A stretch of 61,119 nucleotides of DNA. Origin: Pseudomonadota bacterium (GTDB lineage: Bacteria > Pseudomonadota > Alphaproteobacteria > Rhodospirillales > Magnetospirillaceae). The notes below the pieces were generated by a model, which was not told the origin of the DNA, ran no database searches, and worked only from the letters and a program-made list of their open reading frames with translations. The stretch is taken from the NCBI GenBank assembly GCA_021793155.1, contig JAJYTF010000029.1, positions 1-61,119 of the forward strand. The letters are read 5' to 3'. Positions 8,705 to 17,421 of the stretch are shown piece by piece. Positions within the stretch are counted from its first letter, which is position 1. Each line of letters begins with the position of its first letter. Position numbers and translations under genes: made by a program.

Positions 8705-9796
8705 ATGCTCCAGGGGATGGACGAACGGCGGTACAGGAACCGCAGGATCATTCAGATCCTGCCGGTGGTGCGCGCCTGTTTTGCCCTCGGCATCGGCTTC
8801 AATTTCCTGTTCCTGCTGCTGGACCGGCGGAGCGGCGTCGACATGGACGCCGCCTTTCGGCTGCGTTCCGTGTGGTCGGCGGCGATGGCCGCGGCGATCG
8901 TGATTTCCCTGTTCCGCCGGGCTCGGCCGCTGTTGCCGTGGCTGGTGTGGTTCGCCGGCGGCTGCGTCGGCGCCTGGATGCTGACCGTCATGATGGCGAT
9001 CACGCCGGCGGGCGGCGACAAGCATCTCGTCGGGCTGATGATGCTCTTTCTGTCCATCGTGGCGATGGCGCCGGGCCGGGCAGCGGCGCTGTGGACTGTC
9101 GGTTCGCTGACGGTCATCCCCAATCTGGTGATGATCCATTACGGATTTCCCCTGGAAAGATTCACCGAGGCCAATTCCTTTCTGGTAATGGCGGCCATCC
9201 TGGCGGCGGCGATTTCCTATCTGCTCGACTCCAGCTATCGAAGGGCGTTCGCCCTGGAATGCGAGATGAAGCGCCAGGCCACCACCGACGCCCTGACCGG
9301 GCTGGCCAACCGCCATTTCTTCCTGAATGAGGCGCGGCGCGAGATCGCCCGCATGCAGCGGGATGGAGCGCCGCTTTCGCTCATCCTGGTCGATATCGAC
9401 CATTTCAAGAAGATCAACGACGCCTGGGGGCATGACGTGGGCGACCGTGCCCTTTGCGCGGTCGCGGCGGCCCTGGCTGATTGTGTGCGCGCACCCGACG
9501 TGGTGGCCCGCCTGGGCGGCGAGGAATTCGTCGTGCTGGCGCCGGGGACCGCCCTGGCCAATGCCAAAACCCTGGCCGAGCGGATTCGCGGCACGGTTGC
9601 CCAACTGCCGATGAAGGAAGGCGACATCCCCATTCCGATCACCGTGAGCCTCGGCTGTGCCGTCGTGGCGGCGGGCGAAGCGGCGGTCGACGGGGCGCTC
9701 AAACGTGCCGATCGGGCGCTGTATGCCGCCAAGGACGCCGGGCGCAATCAGGTTCGCGCGGCGGATGATATTCCTATCTCCGCCGAAGCCGGATGA
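8705..9796 (+). CDS. Membrane diguanylate cyclase (GGDEF domain)
   Basis: A 363-residue inner-membrane protein with about six hydrophobic helices (residues 15-185) and a C-terminal GGDEF domain (about 195-350). The active-site motif is GGEEF at 271-275 in ARLGGEEFVVLAPG, which is catalytically competent in this family, and DIDHFKKINDAWGHDVGD marks the metal/GTP site. It should make cyclic di-GMP in response to an unknown membrane signal. No RxxD product-inhibition site is obvious before the motif. The start may be ATG 8705 or ATG 8717. The kup gene follows closely. Confidence 0.92.
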   Translation: MLQGMDERRYRNRRIIQILPVVRACFALGIGFNFLFLLLDRRSGVDMDAAFRLRSVWSAAMAAAIVISLFRRARPLLPWLVWFAGGCVGAWMLTVMMAITPAGGDKHLVGLMMLFLSIVAMAPGRAAALWTVGSLTVIPNLVMIHYGFPLERFTEANSFLVMAAILAAAISYLLDSSYRRAFALECEMKRQATTDALTGLANRHFFLNEARREIARMQRDGAPLSLILVDIDHFKKINDAWGHDVGDRALCAVAAALADCVRAPDVVARLGGEEFVVLAPGTALANAKTLAERIRGTVAQLPMKEGDIPIPITVSLGCAVVAAGEAAVDGALKRADRALYAAKDAGRNQVRAADDIPISAEAG

Positions 9797-9940
9797 CATC
9801 CCGCCTTGGCACCGCCGACGCGCCCGGGGGCTAGGCCTCGGCGCGATTGGCCGCTGGTGCCGAACCTTGCCCCGCGTCCGCAGTTCGCCCCCACCTATGA
9901 TCGTGAAGCGACGGGCGATTTTGCGAGGGCGGAGGGCATC

Positions 9941-11809
9941 GTGGAAACAGAGCGACGCAAGCGCAACCGCACGGCCAATCTCGCGGTGGCGACCCTCGGC
10001 GTGGTGTTCGGGGATATCGGGACCAGCCCGCTCTATGCACTGCGAGAATGTTTCCTCGACGGGATCGATCCGACGCCATCCCATGTACTGGGTGTTCTGT
10101 CGCTGCTGTTCTGGGCCATTGTCGTGGTGGTGGCGATAAAATACCTGGCCATTGTGCTTCGCGCCGACAACCGCGGCGAGGGGGGTGTCCTCGCGCTGAT
10201 GGCCCTGGCGCAGCGTCAATGCACCGACAGGCCACGGCTGTCGCGCGCCATCATCGCCATCGGCCTGGCCGGCGCCGCGCTGTTCTTCGGCGACGCCCTG
10301 GTCACCCCGGCCATCTCGGTCCTGAGCGCGGTGGAAGGCATCCAGGTCGCGGTGCCGCGGTTCGGGCAGTGGGTGATTCCCCTCGCGGTGGGCATCCTGA
10401 TCTTTCTGTTTTCCGTCCAGCGGCGCGGCACGGCAAAGGTCGGCGCCCTGTTCGGTCCGGTGATGATCCTGTGGTTCACCACCCTGGGGATCCTCGGCGG
10501 CTTGCAGATCGCGCTGCGACCCCAGGTGCTGGAGGCCCTCAATCCCCTCCAAGCGGCAAATTTGATCGCCGAGGATCCGTTGAAGAGCTTCCTGCTGCTG
10601 GGGGCGTTGGTGTTGGCGCTGACCGGAGTCGAGGCGTTGTATGCCGATCTGGGGCATTTCAACCGTCGTTCGATCCGAACGGCTTGGTACGCCGTGGCCA
10701 TGCCGGGGCTTCTGCTCGACTATTTCGGCCAAGGAGCGCTGCTGCTGGGCGAGCCCGGTGCGTTGGACAACCCGTTCTATCGCCTGGCCCCGGACTGGGC
10801 GCTGATACCGCTGATCGCGCTGGCTTCGCTAGCCACCGTGATCGCTTCGCAGGCGGTCATCTCCGGCGCCTATTCGATCGTCCGGCAGGCAATCCTGCTC
10901 CGCTATTGGCCGCGCATGGAGGTTTGCCACACCTCGTCCGAAGAAGAAGGGCAGATCTACCTGCCCACGCTGAATTGGGAAATGCTGAGTGCCGTATTGA
11001 TCCTGGTATTTGGCTTCCGGTCGTCCGAGAACCTGGCGGCTGCCTATGGCCTGGCCGTCACCGGTACCATGCTGGCGACGACGCTGATGATCCTCGTGCT
11101 CGCTCGGCGCGCCTGGGGCTGGCCGATGGTCTTGTGCGCCGCGGTCGGCGGGCCGCTGCTGGCGGTCGATGCGGCTTTCCTCGGCTCCAACGCGCTGAAG
11201 TTCCTGTCCGGCGGCTGGCTTCCGTTCGGCATCGCCGTCCTGTTCATCCTGGTGATGTCCACCTGGCGGCAAGGCAAGCGGCTGGTGGCCCAGCGTTTGC
11301 GCCATGAAGTCATGGCGCTCGAGGACTTCGTCGCCGACCCCAGCCCGGTGGAGCATCGCGCCTCGGGCACCGCCATCTTCCTCAGCAGCATTCCCGAGAT
11401 CGTTCCCCCGGCACTGATGCACAACCTGGCGCATAATGGGGTGCTGCATCAGCGCAATGTCGTGGTCGGCGTGTCCAGCGAAATGGTGGCCTATGTCCGT
11501 CCCGAACGGCGCTGCGCGGTCGAGGATTTGGGCGATGGGTTCTATCGGGTGAAACTCCGATTTGGGTTCATGGAAGTCCGCGACGTGCCGGCGGCGTTGG
11601 AACGGTGTTGCCCCGCGTTGTTGGCCGGCGCGGCACGGGTCTCCTACTTCATCGGCCGCGAGAACCTGAAGGCGACGCGGGCGCCGGGGATGGCCCTGTG
11701 GCGTGAGAGACTGTTTCTGGCGCTCAGCCGGAACGCCGCTGATGCGACAAGCTTCTTCCGTCTGCCACCGGATCGCGTGGTGGAAATCGGCCTGCAAGTG
11801 GAATTGTAA
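9941..11809 (+). CDS. kup: Low-affinity potassium transport system protein Kup
   Basis: A K+/H+ symporter of the KUP/HAK family. The signature LGVVFGDIGTSPLYALRE lies at residues 18-35, followed by about 12 membrane helices and a hydrophilic C-terminal tail. I placed the start at GTG 9941 because it has GGAGG at 9931-9935 and gives 622 residues, the same length as E. coli Kup; an in-frame start at 9806 would add 45 unrelated residues. FGDALVTPAISVLSAVEGI and LTGVEALYADLGHF are typical of the family. It would keep cytoplasmic K+ up under acidic or osmotic stress. Confidence 0.95.
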   Translation: METERRKRNRTANLAVATLGVVFGDIGTSPLYALRECFLDGIDPTPSHVLGVLSLLFWAIVVVVAIKYLAIVLRADNRGEGGVLALMALAQRQCTDRPRLSRAIIAIGLAGAALFFGDALVTPAISVLSAVEGIQVAVPRFGQWVIPLAVGILIFLFSVQRRGTAKVGALFGPVMILWFTTLGILGGLQIALRPQVLEALNPLQAANLIAEDPLKSFLLLGALVLALTGVEALYADLGHFNRRSIRTAWYAVAMPGLLLDYFGQGALLLGEPGALDNPFYRLAPDWALIPLIALASLATVIASQAVISGAYSIVRQAILLRYWPRMEVCHTSSEEEGQIYLPTLNWEMLSAVLILVFGFRSSENLAAAYGLAVTGTMLATTLMILVLARRAWGWPMVLCAAVGGPLLAVDAAFLGSNALKFLSGGWLPFGIAVLFILVMSTWRQGKRLVAQRLRHEVMALEDFVADPSPVEHRASGTAIFLSSIPEIVPPALMHNLAHNGVLHQRNVVVGVSSEMVAYVRPERRCAVEDLGDGFYRVKLRFGFMEVRDVPAALERCCPALLAGAARVSYFIGRENLKATRAPGMALWRERLFLALSRNAADATSFFRLPPDRVVEIGLQVEL

Positions 11810-12094
11810 AGCGGTCGAAAACGGCGCCCCTTCTTCCGGAGTGGTTCGACCATCGTTGGGGGAATGTCCCCTTTACCTGCCTAAAAATGTATTGTGAAAC
11901 GACAGTAGTGAGATACAGTGACAAAGAACATACGATCCTATAAATTGAATAACGCGTATACAAGAATAGTTGATGCGCAATATGCCGGCTTTACAGAACT
12001 GGCAAACGGGGAAACACGTGTGTCGGAGAATGCTCTGCCGCCAGAGCGAACGACGCGAGAAGTAACGCGACAATTAACTTGTCGGCTAGGGACG

Positions 12095-12493
12095 ATGTGC
12101 TCTGTTCTTGTGGTTGAGGACGACGAAGCGATCAGACGGGCGCTGATCATGCTGATCGAGCTGTGGGGGCATTCGGCGTCCGGCGCGGCGACGGTGTCCG
12201 AGGCGCTGGGTGTGGTGGACAGGTCGCTTCCCGATCTGCTGCTGGTGGACTACCGCCTGCGCAACAGCGAAACCGGACTGATGGTGGTCGACGCGGTACG
12301 GCGGCGGGCAGGGTCGGCGGTGCCGGCCCTGATGCTCACCGGAGACACCGCTCCCGAACGTCTGAAGGACCTGGCGGCAAAGGGCATACCCGTGCTGCAC
12401 AAGCCAGTCGTCCCGTACCAGATTCGTTCGATGGTCAGCGCGCATTGTCGACGCGCCGGCTGCAATGCCGCGCGGGCCGCGGCCGTCAGTTGA
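12095..12493 (+). CDS. Single-domain response regulator (receiver only)
   Basis: A 132-residue CheY-like receiver. VLVVEDDEAIRRAL holds the acidic pocket, LLLVDYRLRNSETG the phospho-acceptor aspartate, LMLTGD the conserved threonine and VLHKPV the lysine. No output domain follows, so it must act by binding a partner such as a histidine kinase or phosphotransfer protein. The ATG at 12095 is chosen because the receiver fold starts there; an ATG at 11918 would add 59 residues from AT-rich leader sequence. The cognate kinase is not adjacent; orphan receivers of this form often accompany hybrid kinases. Confidence 0.88.
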   Translation: MCSVLVVEDDEAIRRALIMLIELWGHSASGAATVSEALGVVDRSLPDLLLVDYRLRNSETGLMVVDAVRRRAGSAVPALMLTGDTAPERLKDLAAKGIPVLHKPVVPYQIRSMVSAHCRRAGCNAARAAAVS

Positions 12494-12500
12494 CGGCCAC

Positions 12501-13064
12501 TCAGGTGGGGCGGGCGACGACGACGAGAACGGCGCTGCCGTCGCCACCATTGATCCGGTGCCGCAGGCTGCCCGGGAAATGCATGCAGTCGCCTTCGCCC
12601 AACTGTACCGATCGGTCGACAAAGGCGATTTCCGCCGAGCCCTTCAGCACGAAGATCATTTCATGCCCGGCATGGGTGGCGCTTTCACCCTTATCTTCGG
12701 ACGCATAGATGATGAACGCCTCCATCCCGCATTGGTCATTGCCGAGCAGCAGCGACTCGTAGCTGTGGCCCTGCCCCTCACCGGTACCGGCGAAGGACTT
12801 GCGATCTTCGCGGCGCACGACCGTGATCGCGGAAGGATCGACTTGTTCGCCGAACAGCTGGCTGACTTGCACCCCGAGGGCATCGGCAATCTTCAGGAGG
12901 GCGCCGATGGAAGGAATCCTGCCGCGTTCGATGCGCGACAGGTAGCCCTTGTGCAGGCCCGTGGCACGGGCCAGTTGCTCAAGCGTCAATTTGCGCTGCC
13001 GCCGGACCACCCGGATCTGATCCGTAACGACCTGGCGGCCGGGCTGCGCGATTCCGTCAGCCAT
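12501..13064 (-). CDS. XRE-family regulator with C-terminal cupin domain
   Basis: A 187-residue regulator. The helix-turn-helix lies at about 16-72 (IRVVRRQRKLTLEQLARATG and KGYLSRIERGRIPSIGALLK) and a cupin ligand domain at 110-185 (HAGHEMIFVLKGSAEIAF, LGEGDCMHFPGSLRH). This HTH-cupin design is common in regulators of amino-acid, polyamine or sulfur metabolism (PuuR-like). It sits 13 bases downstream of the MOSC gene on the same strand, and is convergent with the receiver gene. The MOSC and asparaginase genes are likely targets or co-members, but that is inference. Confidence 0.9.
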   Translation of the reverse strand: MADGIAQPGRQVVTDQIRVVRRQRKLTLEQLARATGLHKGYLSRIERGRIPSIGALLKIADALGVQVSQLFGEQVDPSAITVVRREDRKSFAGTGEGQGHSYESLLLGNDQCGMEAFIIYASEDKGESATHAGHEMIFVLKGSAEIAFVDRSVQLGEGDCMHFPGSLRHRINGGDGSAVLVVVARPT

Positions 13065-13077
13065 CTGGGCGCTACCG

Positions 13078-13542
13078 CTACTCGGGCCGGATCACGTCGC
13101 CGGCGCGGATTACGCCGCCCTGCAGGATGCGGGTGTTCAGCCCGGCCCGGTTGACCAGGGCATTGAAAACCGCCTTGCCGCTGGTCTGCTCGACATGCTT
13201 GCAGGGAACGCTGAGGCGGGTGGCCTCGAGGAGCACCTCGCCCACCCGGAAGCGCCGGCCGACGAGATGGTTCAGCGGCACGCCTCGCGTGGTGATGTTT
13301 CGCCGATGTTCCTCGGGGCGCAACTCGATGTGAAGGTCACGCTGCAAGGCCACGAGGGTTTCCAATTCGAACAGCGTCGCCTGGCGGCCTTGCTCCGGCC
13401 GGCGCGAGTAGAAGCCGTTGCCCAGCATGTAGCGGTCACCTTCGATGCCCTTGCCGGCGACCAAGGTCAGTTGCTCGACGTCGATCATCGGGGCCCCGGC
13501 TTCGGTGGCAAAATGAAGAAAAGCGACGGTGCCCTGCCACAT
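13078..13542 (-). CDS. MOSC domain-containing protein
   Basis: A 154-residue protein consisting of a MOSC (molybdenum cofactor sulfurase C-terminal) domain. IDVEQLTLVAGKGIEGDRY and LSVPCKHVEQTSG, with the conserved cysteine, are the family marks. MOSC proteins bind a sulfurated or molybdenum-bound ligand and serve molybdoenzymes or detoxify N-hydroxylated compounds. The ATG at 13542 (MWQGTVAFLHFA) has GAGGAG at the right distance; the frame continues upstream to 13590 without a better site. It is transcribed with the XRE-cupin regulator. Confidence 0.85.
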   Translation of the reverse strand: MWQGTVAFLHFATEAGAPMIDVEQLTLVAGKGIEGDRYMLGNGFYSRRPEQGRQATLFELETLVALQRDLHIELRPEEHRRNITTRGVPLNHLVGRRFRVGEVLLEATRLSVPCKHVEQTSGKAVFNALVNRAGLNTRILQGGVIRAGDVIRPE

Positions 13543-13660
13543 GATCTCCTCAGACAACTTGTTGCCTCTTGGGCAACATGGTGGCACCATTCAGCCTTGT
13601 CAAGATCCAGCGGATCGGTCGCGATACGGTCCATTCACCACCATCAGGAGGAAAGCGTCC

Positions 13661-14734
13661 ATGTCCGGCAAGAAGCTGGCGCCCCTGAACCTGGCACTTG
13701 GTGCGGCGTTCCTGCTGTCGACGGCAGGCAGCGCCATTGCGCAACCATCCAACGGCCCGCCCACCTGCGTAATGCTGGCCACTGGCGGGACCATCGCAAT
13801 GAAGAACGATCCTGTCTCCCACGCTCCTGTGCCGGCTGTGTCGGGCGAGGAACTGCTGGCGTCCGTACCCCAGATCAAGGAGGTCGCGCGGATCGAGGTG
13901 AAAAACCTCAGCAATGTGCCGTCGGACTATATGGACGAGGTTCGCTGGGCCGAGCTTCAACGGGCCACCGTCGAGGCTCTGCGGCGTTCCGACGTGTCGG
14001 GAGTGATCGTCTCCCACGGCACCGACACTCTGGAAGAGACCGCCTACTTTCTTGATCTGAGCGTGAATAGCGACAAGCCCATCATCCTGATCGGCGCTCA
14101 GCGTAACGGCAGCGACTTCGATTTCGACGGTCCCCGCAACCTGCTCAACGCCGCCCGCCTCTGTGTCTCCGATGCCGCCAAGGGCAAGGGCGCAATGCTG
14201 GTGATGAACGGCCAGATCAACGCGGCCCGCGAAGTCACCAAGACTCACACCAGCGACGTCGAGACTTTCAAGTCCGGTGATTTCGGATTCCTCGGCAATG
14301 TCGATGAGGATCGCGTGGTGTTCTACCGCTCGCCACTGCGGCGGCAGCATGTCGAACTGTTGGACGGCAAGCTTCCCTATGTGGAAATCGTGCCGATGTT
14401 CGGCGGAGCGACCGGCAACATGGTGCGTGCCGCCATGGCCGCTGGTGCCAAGGGCATCGTCATCCAGGGACTGGGCTGGGGTAATGTCAACTTGCCCATG
14501 TTCGGCGCTATCAAGGAGGCCATCAACGCCGGCATCCCTGTGGTCATTTCCACCCGCGTTCCCAACGGCCGGGTCCTCCCCCATTACAGGTGGGAAGGTG
14601 GCGGCAAGACGCTCAAGGACGCCGGCGCCATCATGGCGGACAATCTGAGCCCGCAGAAGGCGCGCATCCTGTTGATGCTGGCGCTTCAGACCACCCGGGA
14701 CAGAGCGGCAATCCAGACTCTGTTCGACAAATAG
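13661..14734 (+). CDS. ansB: Periplasmic L-asparaginase/glutaminase type II
   Basis: A 357-residue secreted amidohydrolase that converts asparagine (and often glutamine) to aspartate and ammonia. A signal peptide spans about residues 1-28 (LNLALGAAFLLSTAGSAIAQ). The two active-site threonines lie in MLATGGTIAM and SHGTDTLEETAYFL. IILIGAQRNGSDFDFDGPRN and IVPMFGGATGNMV also match type II enzymes. ATG 13661 has AGGAGGAAA directly upstream. It is divergent from the MOSC/XRE-cupin pair, whose regulator may control it. Confidence 0.94.
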   Translation: MSGKKLAPLNLALGAAFLLSTAGSAIAQPSNGPPTCVMLATGGTIAMKNDPVSHAPVPAVSGEELLASVPQIKEVARIEVKNLSNVPSDYMDEVRWAELQRATVEALRRSDVSGVIVSHGTDTLEETAYFLDLSVNSDKPIILIGAQRNGSDFDFDGPRNLLNAARLCVSDAAKGKGAMLVMNGQINAAREVTKTHTSDVETFKSGDFGFLGNVDEDRVVFYRSPLRRQHVELLDGKLPYVEIVPMFGGATGNMVRAAMAAGAKGIVIQGLGWGNVNLPMFGAIKEAINAGIPVVISTRVPNGRVLPHYRWEGGGKTLKDAGAIMADNLSPQKARILLMLALQTTRDRAAIQTLFDK

Positions 14735-14738
14735 GTGC

Positions 14739-15047
14739 TCAGGTCGACAGCTTGCGGCCGAGCCTGCGTTCCACCGCATCGATTTTGGATGAGAGGCGCC
14801 CTTTGGAACCGGCGCGGTAGTCGATCTTGATGCTGGTCGAGATCCGGTTGCAGTCCGAGCGCATGGCCTCGAAACAGGCCGTGACCACTGCCATCACCTC
14901 GTCCCATTCGCCTTCGATGATGGTGCCCATGGCGGTCAGCCGATAGGGCAGGCCGCTTTTGTCGATGATATCGAGCGAGCGTGCGACATAGGGGCTGAGG
15001 CTTTCGCCCTGGTTCATCGGCGACATGGCGAATTCAAGCAGAATCAT
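14739..15047 (-). CDS. MTH1187/YkoF-type thiamine-binding protein (UPF0045)
   Basis: A 102-residue protein of the MTH1187/YqgV family: MILLEFAMSPMNQGESLSPY at the start, LTAMGTIIEGEWDEVM in the middle. Structures of this family form ferredoxin-like tetramers that bind thiamine or hydroxymethylpyrimidine-like ligands, and a role in thiamine economy is proposed. I chose ATG 15047 since the conserved fold begins at MILLEFA. The gene converges with ansB with only four bases between the stops. Confidence 0.8.
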   Translation of the reverse strand: MILLEFAMSPMNQGESLSPYVARSLDIIDKSGLPYRLTAMGTIIEGEWDEVMAVVTACFEAMRSDCNRISTSIKIDYRAGSKGRLSSKIDAVERRLGRKLST

Positions 15048-15282
15048 CGGACTTTCCCTCATAAAAAAGGCGGCCCGCTCAACTGTCGCGAATGGCCGTC
15101 TGGTGCTACTGTAGCAGATAATTCTTTCGTATTGGCGACCACGCCGTTTGGGCCCCGTTCGAAAATGATCCGGTCGCTTTCGAACAAGCGTCTAGTCCTA
15201 CTGAATCAGAATGAATCCCGAGAGTCGATCTCGGATCGGCGTTGTTTACATGGGCGTCTCGTCGAATCTGCGGTGAGCGGCC

Positions 15283-15402
15283 TTGGATACGTGGACAACG
15301 GAAAGTGAAGCGCAATTTGAAGCGCATGTCGCGAGCTTGACCGAGGTTATGGGGCCGGCCGATGGTACGCAGGGCGGGCGACAACGAGGCAAGGAAATCG
15401 GG
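15283..15402 (+). pseudogene. Possible IS701-type transposase N-terminal remnant
   Basis: A 39-codon stretch reads LDTWTTESEAQFEAHVASLT then EVMGPADG before losing similarity and stopping at 15400-15402. This resembles the usual beginning of IS701-type transposases of a second subtype. A stop codon lies in frame just upstream and there is no start, so it would be a dead fragment. The rest of the 15048-15404 gap holds nothing else recognisable. The match is from memory of the family and should be searched. Confidence 0.35.
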
Positions 15403-15404
15403 TA

Positions 15405-15740
15405 ATGGCGGATACCAGCGTGACCAAGATCGATTCGGCCAATTCTCCCAAGGGGCCGCAGGGCCAGAAATATCTGGCGAGCGGCAAGACGGTCTCGATG
15501 CGGCTGTCGGAGGAGGAACCGCCGGCGAAAGCGGCCGCGCCCACGCGCCGCAACTACGAGACTGTGGGTTTCGTCATCTCGGGCAAGGCGGCGCTGCACA
15601 TCGAAGGCCAGACGGTGAGGCTGGAGCCGGGAAATTCCTGGGTGGTCCCCAAGGATGCCGAGCACAGCTACGAAATCCTCGAACCATTCAACGCGGTGGA
15701 GGCCACCGTCCCACCCGCGCAAGTGCATGGGCGGGATTAG
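15405..15740 (+). CDS. Cupin domain protein
   Basis: A 111-residue single cupin: ETVGFVISGKAALHIEGQTV and LEPGNSWVVPKDAEHSYEIL are the two cupin motifs, with the metal-binding histidine in AEHSYEI and acidic residues between. Small cupins of this form bind a metal and a small ligand or act as isomerases; no specific role can be given. It lies alone, facing a hairpin at its stop codon. Confidence 0.8.
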   Translation: MADTSVTKIDSANSPKGPQGQKYLASGKTVSMRLSEEEPPAKAAAPTRRNYETVGFVISGKAALHIEGQTVRLEPGNSWVVPKDAEHSYEILEPFNAVEATVPPAQVHGRD

Positions 15741-15773
15741 CGGTTTCGGCCTTCGTTCGAAGACCGAAACCGC
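15740..15773 (+). terminator. Hairpin terminator at the end of the cupin gene
   Basis: GCGGTTTCGG (15740-15749) pairs with CCGAAACCGC (15764-15773), and the loop itself contains CTTCG/CGAAG, giving a long stem with one mismatch. It starts at the last base of the cupin stop codon. No T-run follows, so it could equally be a bidirectional structural terminator for the convergent RTX-like gene. Confidence 0.55.
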
Positions 15774-15881
15774 AACAGGTCCGCGCGCGGTGCGCATAGT
15801 CATAATGTCGCCGGCGAAGCCGGCAGGGCTGCGTCTCTCGCGTCGCGGCCGGAATGCCCGCGAAGCTGATCCAACGTGTCG

Positions 15882-16442
15882 TCAGATGAACCAGCTGGCA
15901 CTGGGGTGTTCGGTGACGCCGAACAGGGTGACGGTGCTGAAGTCGCTGAAGGATAGAACCTCGGAAGGGACCGGGCCGCTTGACAGGCCAAGGGTCGACG
16001 GGTTCGCGGTTGCCATGTGAACACTGCTGTAGGTCAGCCCCTGGGCAAGGGCGATCTTTTCGCCGGCGCCGGGGTTGAAATTGGTGATGTAATCGGTAGC
16101 CCCGGCGGCATGACCGAAGACGTCGTTGGCTCCGCCATTGCCGGTCATGATGTTGGTGCCCGACCCGCCGACGATCAGGTTTGAGCCGGTGCCACCGGTC
16201 AAGGTGTCGGTACCGGTATTGCCGACGATGACGACGGGCGATGAACTGGCATGGGCGTCGATGGTGGCGTTTCCCGGCGCCGCCACATAGATGGTTTCGG
16301 CACCCGACGTCACCGCATTGTTCGACGACTGGAGGGAAAAGGCCGTATTGGTGGAAGCCGTGGTCGGAGATACGGCGGATACGGTGGGAACACTTGTGCT
16401 GAAGCCGAGAAAATTTCCGATCTGTTGGAAGACGCTTGCCAT
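15882..16442 (-). CDS. RTX-like secreted protein with glycine-rich repeats
   Basis: A 186-residue protein with no classical signal peptide. Residues 70-120 carry degenerate calcium-binding RTX nonapeptides (IVGNTGTDTLTGGTGSNLIV and GGSGTNIMTGNGGANDVFGH), followed by a D-Y-I-T-N-F-N-P turn that usually closes RTX blocks. Such proteins leave the cell through type I secretion with an uncleaved C-terminal signal. The N-terminal 65 residues are Ser/Thr/Ala-rich and unrecognised. No type I secretion genes are adjacent. Confidence 0.75.
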   Translation of the reverse strand: MASVFQQIGNFLGFSTSVPTVSAVSPTTASTNTAFSLQSSNNAVTSGAETIYVAAPGNATIDAHASSSPVVIVGNTGTDTLTGGTGSNLIVGGSGTNIMTGNGGANDVFGHAAGATDYITNFNPGAGEKIALAQGLTYSSVHMATANPSTLGLSSGPVPSEVLSFSDFSTVTLFGVTEHPSASWFI

Positions 16443-16514
16443 AAGGGCCTCCTGGGAACGCTGAACTCTTGTTCAACCCGGAAGGGCTGGGGCAGGTTCC
16501 CTGGGGGCGGCGGC

Positions 16515-16997
16515 TTACTGCTGCGGGGTTTTGGCCTGTTGCGGCGGGGCCGAGGTGACGGCGGTTCCCGTCGTCGCGCTATACTTGGGAGCGGATTTCA
16601 GCTGGTCCCTGGTCATGGAAATGGTGATTCGATTGTCGCGCGGTGCAATGGTCAATGCTTTCCACGCCACCGCCACCAAATGCTGGTTGATCCCAAGAAT
16701 CCCACCGACGTTCACGATAGCCGCTTCGACGTGGCCGTTCGTGGCGAGCAGAAGATCGGTGATGGTCCCCACTGTTCTGCCATTTGCGTCATAGGCGGAT
16801 TTGCCGATCAGATCACGGGCGTGCACGGTATCCGCGAGATTTCCCGGTTGGGCGGGCAGCGGCTCTCCCTGCGAGGGGCCGACCCCCGCCTCGTCCGCCA
16901 CCGCCTGGTCAGCAAAGAGGGCGGAGGCCGGGAGGGCGAGCATGCCGATCACAGCCGCGGCGACGAAGATTCGACAACGCATTGTTGGCCTCGTCAT
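16515..16997 (-). CDS. Exported PRC-barrel domain protein
   Basis: A 160-residue protein with an N-terminal signal peptide (IFVAAAVIGMLALPASALFA) and a PRC-barrel at about 60-130 (ARDLIGKSAYDANGRTVGTI, TDLLLATNGHVEAAIVNVGG). The tail is low-complexity, rich in Pro, Gln and Ala. PRC-barrel proteins in alphaproteobacteria are often periplasmic stress or photosynthesis-assembly proteins of unclear function. The start could be 16997 or the ATG five codons in (MRCRIF). Confidence 0.82.
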   Translation of the reverse strand: MTRPTMRCRIFVAAAVIGMLALPASALFADQAVADEAGVGPSQGEPLPAQPGNLADTVHARDLIGKSAYDANGRTVGTITDLLLATNGHVEAAIVNVGGILGINQHLVAVAWKALTIAPRDNRITISMTRDQLKSAPKYSATTGTAVTSAPPQQAKTPQQ

Positions 16998-17096
16998 GGT
17001 CCTACCGTTAAGGCTGTGGCACCGGTGCCGCCCTCTCGGCGGGTAGCGCGACGCGTCACCATCGCCAATGCGGCGCCTTCCAGGAGGATTTGCGGT

Positions 17097-17303
17097 TTAT
17101 GGATTTTCTTCGCCCACACCTTTGAACACGTCGGCCATCGACGAATATTCGGCACTCGGCAGGCGCTCTATGGCTTCCAGCGCCTGTTGGGAGGCGTTAT
17201 TGCGGCGAGCGTATTCAACGATGCTGTTCTTGTCGCAGGGGAAATTGATCCCGGCCAGTGCCTGGGCGACATCATGGGTGGCGGATTGTGGTGCTTGCGG
17301 CAT
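17097..17303 (-). CDS. DUF2795 family small protein
   Basis: A 68-residue protein: ALAGINFPCDKNSIVEYARR and LEAIERLPSAEYSSMADVF match the DUF2795 pattern (hydrophobic-F-P-x-D-K followed by helices and L-P-x-x-x-Y). Function of the family is unknown; members are often near stress or PRC-barrel genes, as here. The start ATG at 17303 is preceded by AAGGAGAGTA, a good ribosome binding site. Confidence 0.75.
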   Translation of the reverse strand: MPQAPQSATHDVAQALAGINFPCDKNSIVEYARRNNASQQALEAIERLPSAEYSSMADVFKGVGEENP

Positions 17304-17421
17304 ATCTACTCTCCTTGCTGGCTTTGTCTCAGATGCCGATCAAACACAGCCAAATGGGTCGCTGTTCACCGAAACGGCCATCCTATTGTGGGCCAACCCC
17401 GTATTCGCGCCAATTCGACCC

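Noticed and set aside
8609-10732. Long open frame of 707 codons on the minus strand, antisense to the cyclase and kup genes
   Set aside because: Sequence is rich in His, Arg, Gln and Gly with no family likeness; it is the shadow of GC-rich codons in real genes on the other strand.
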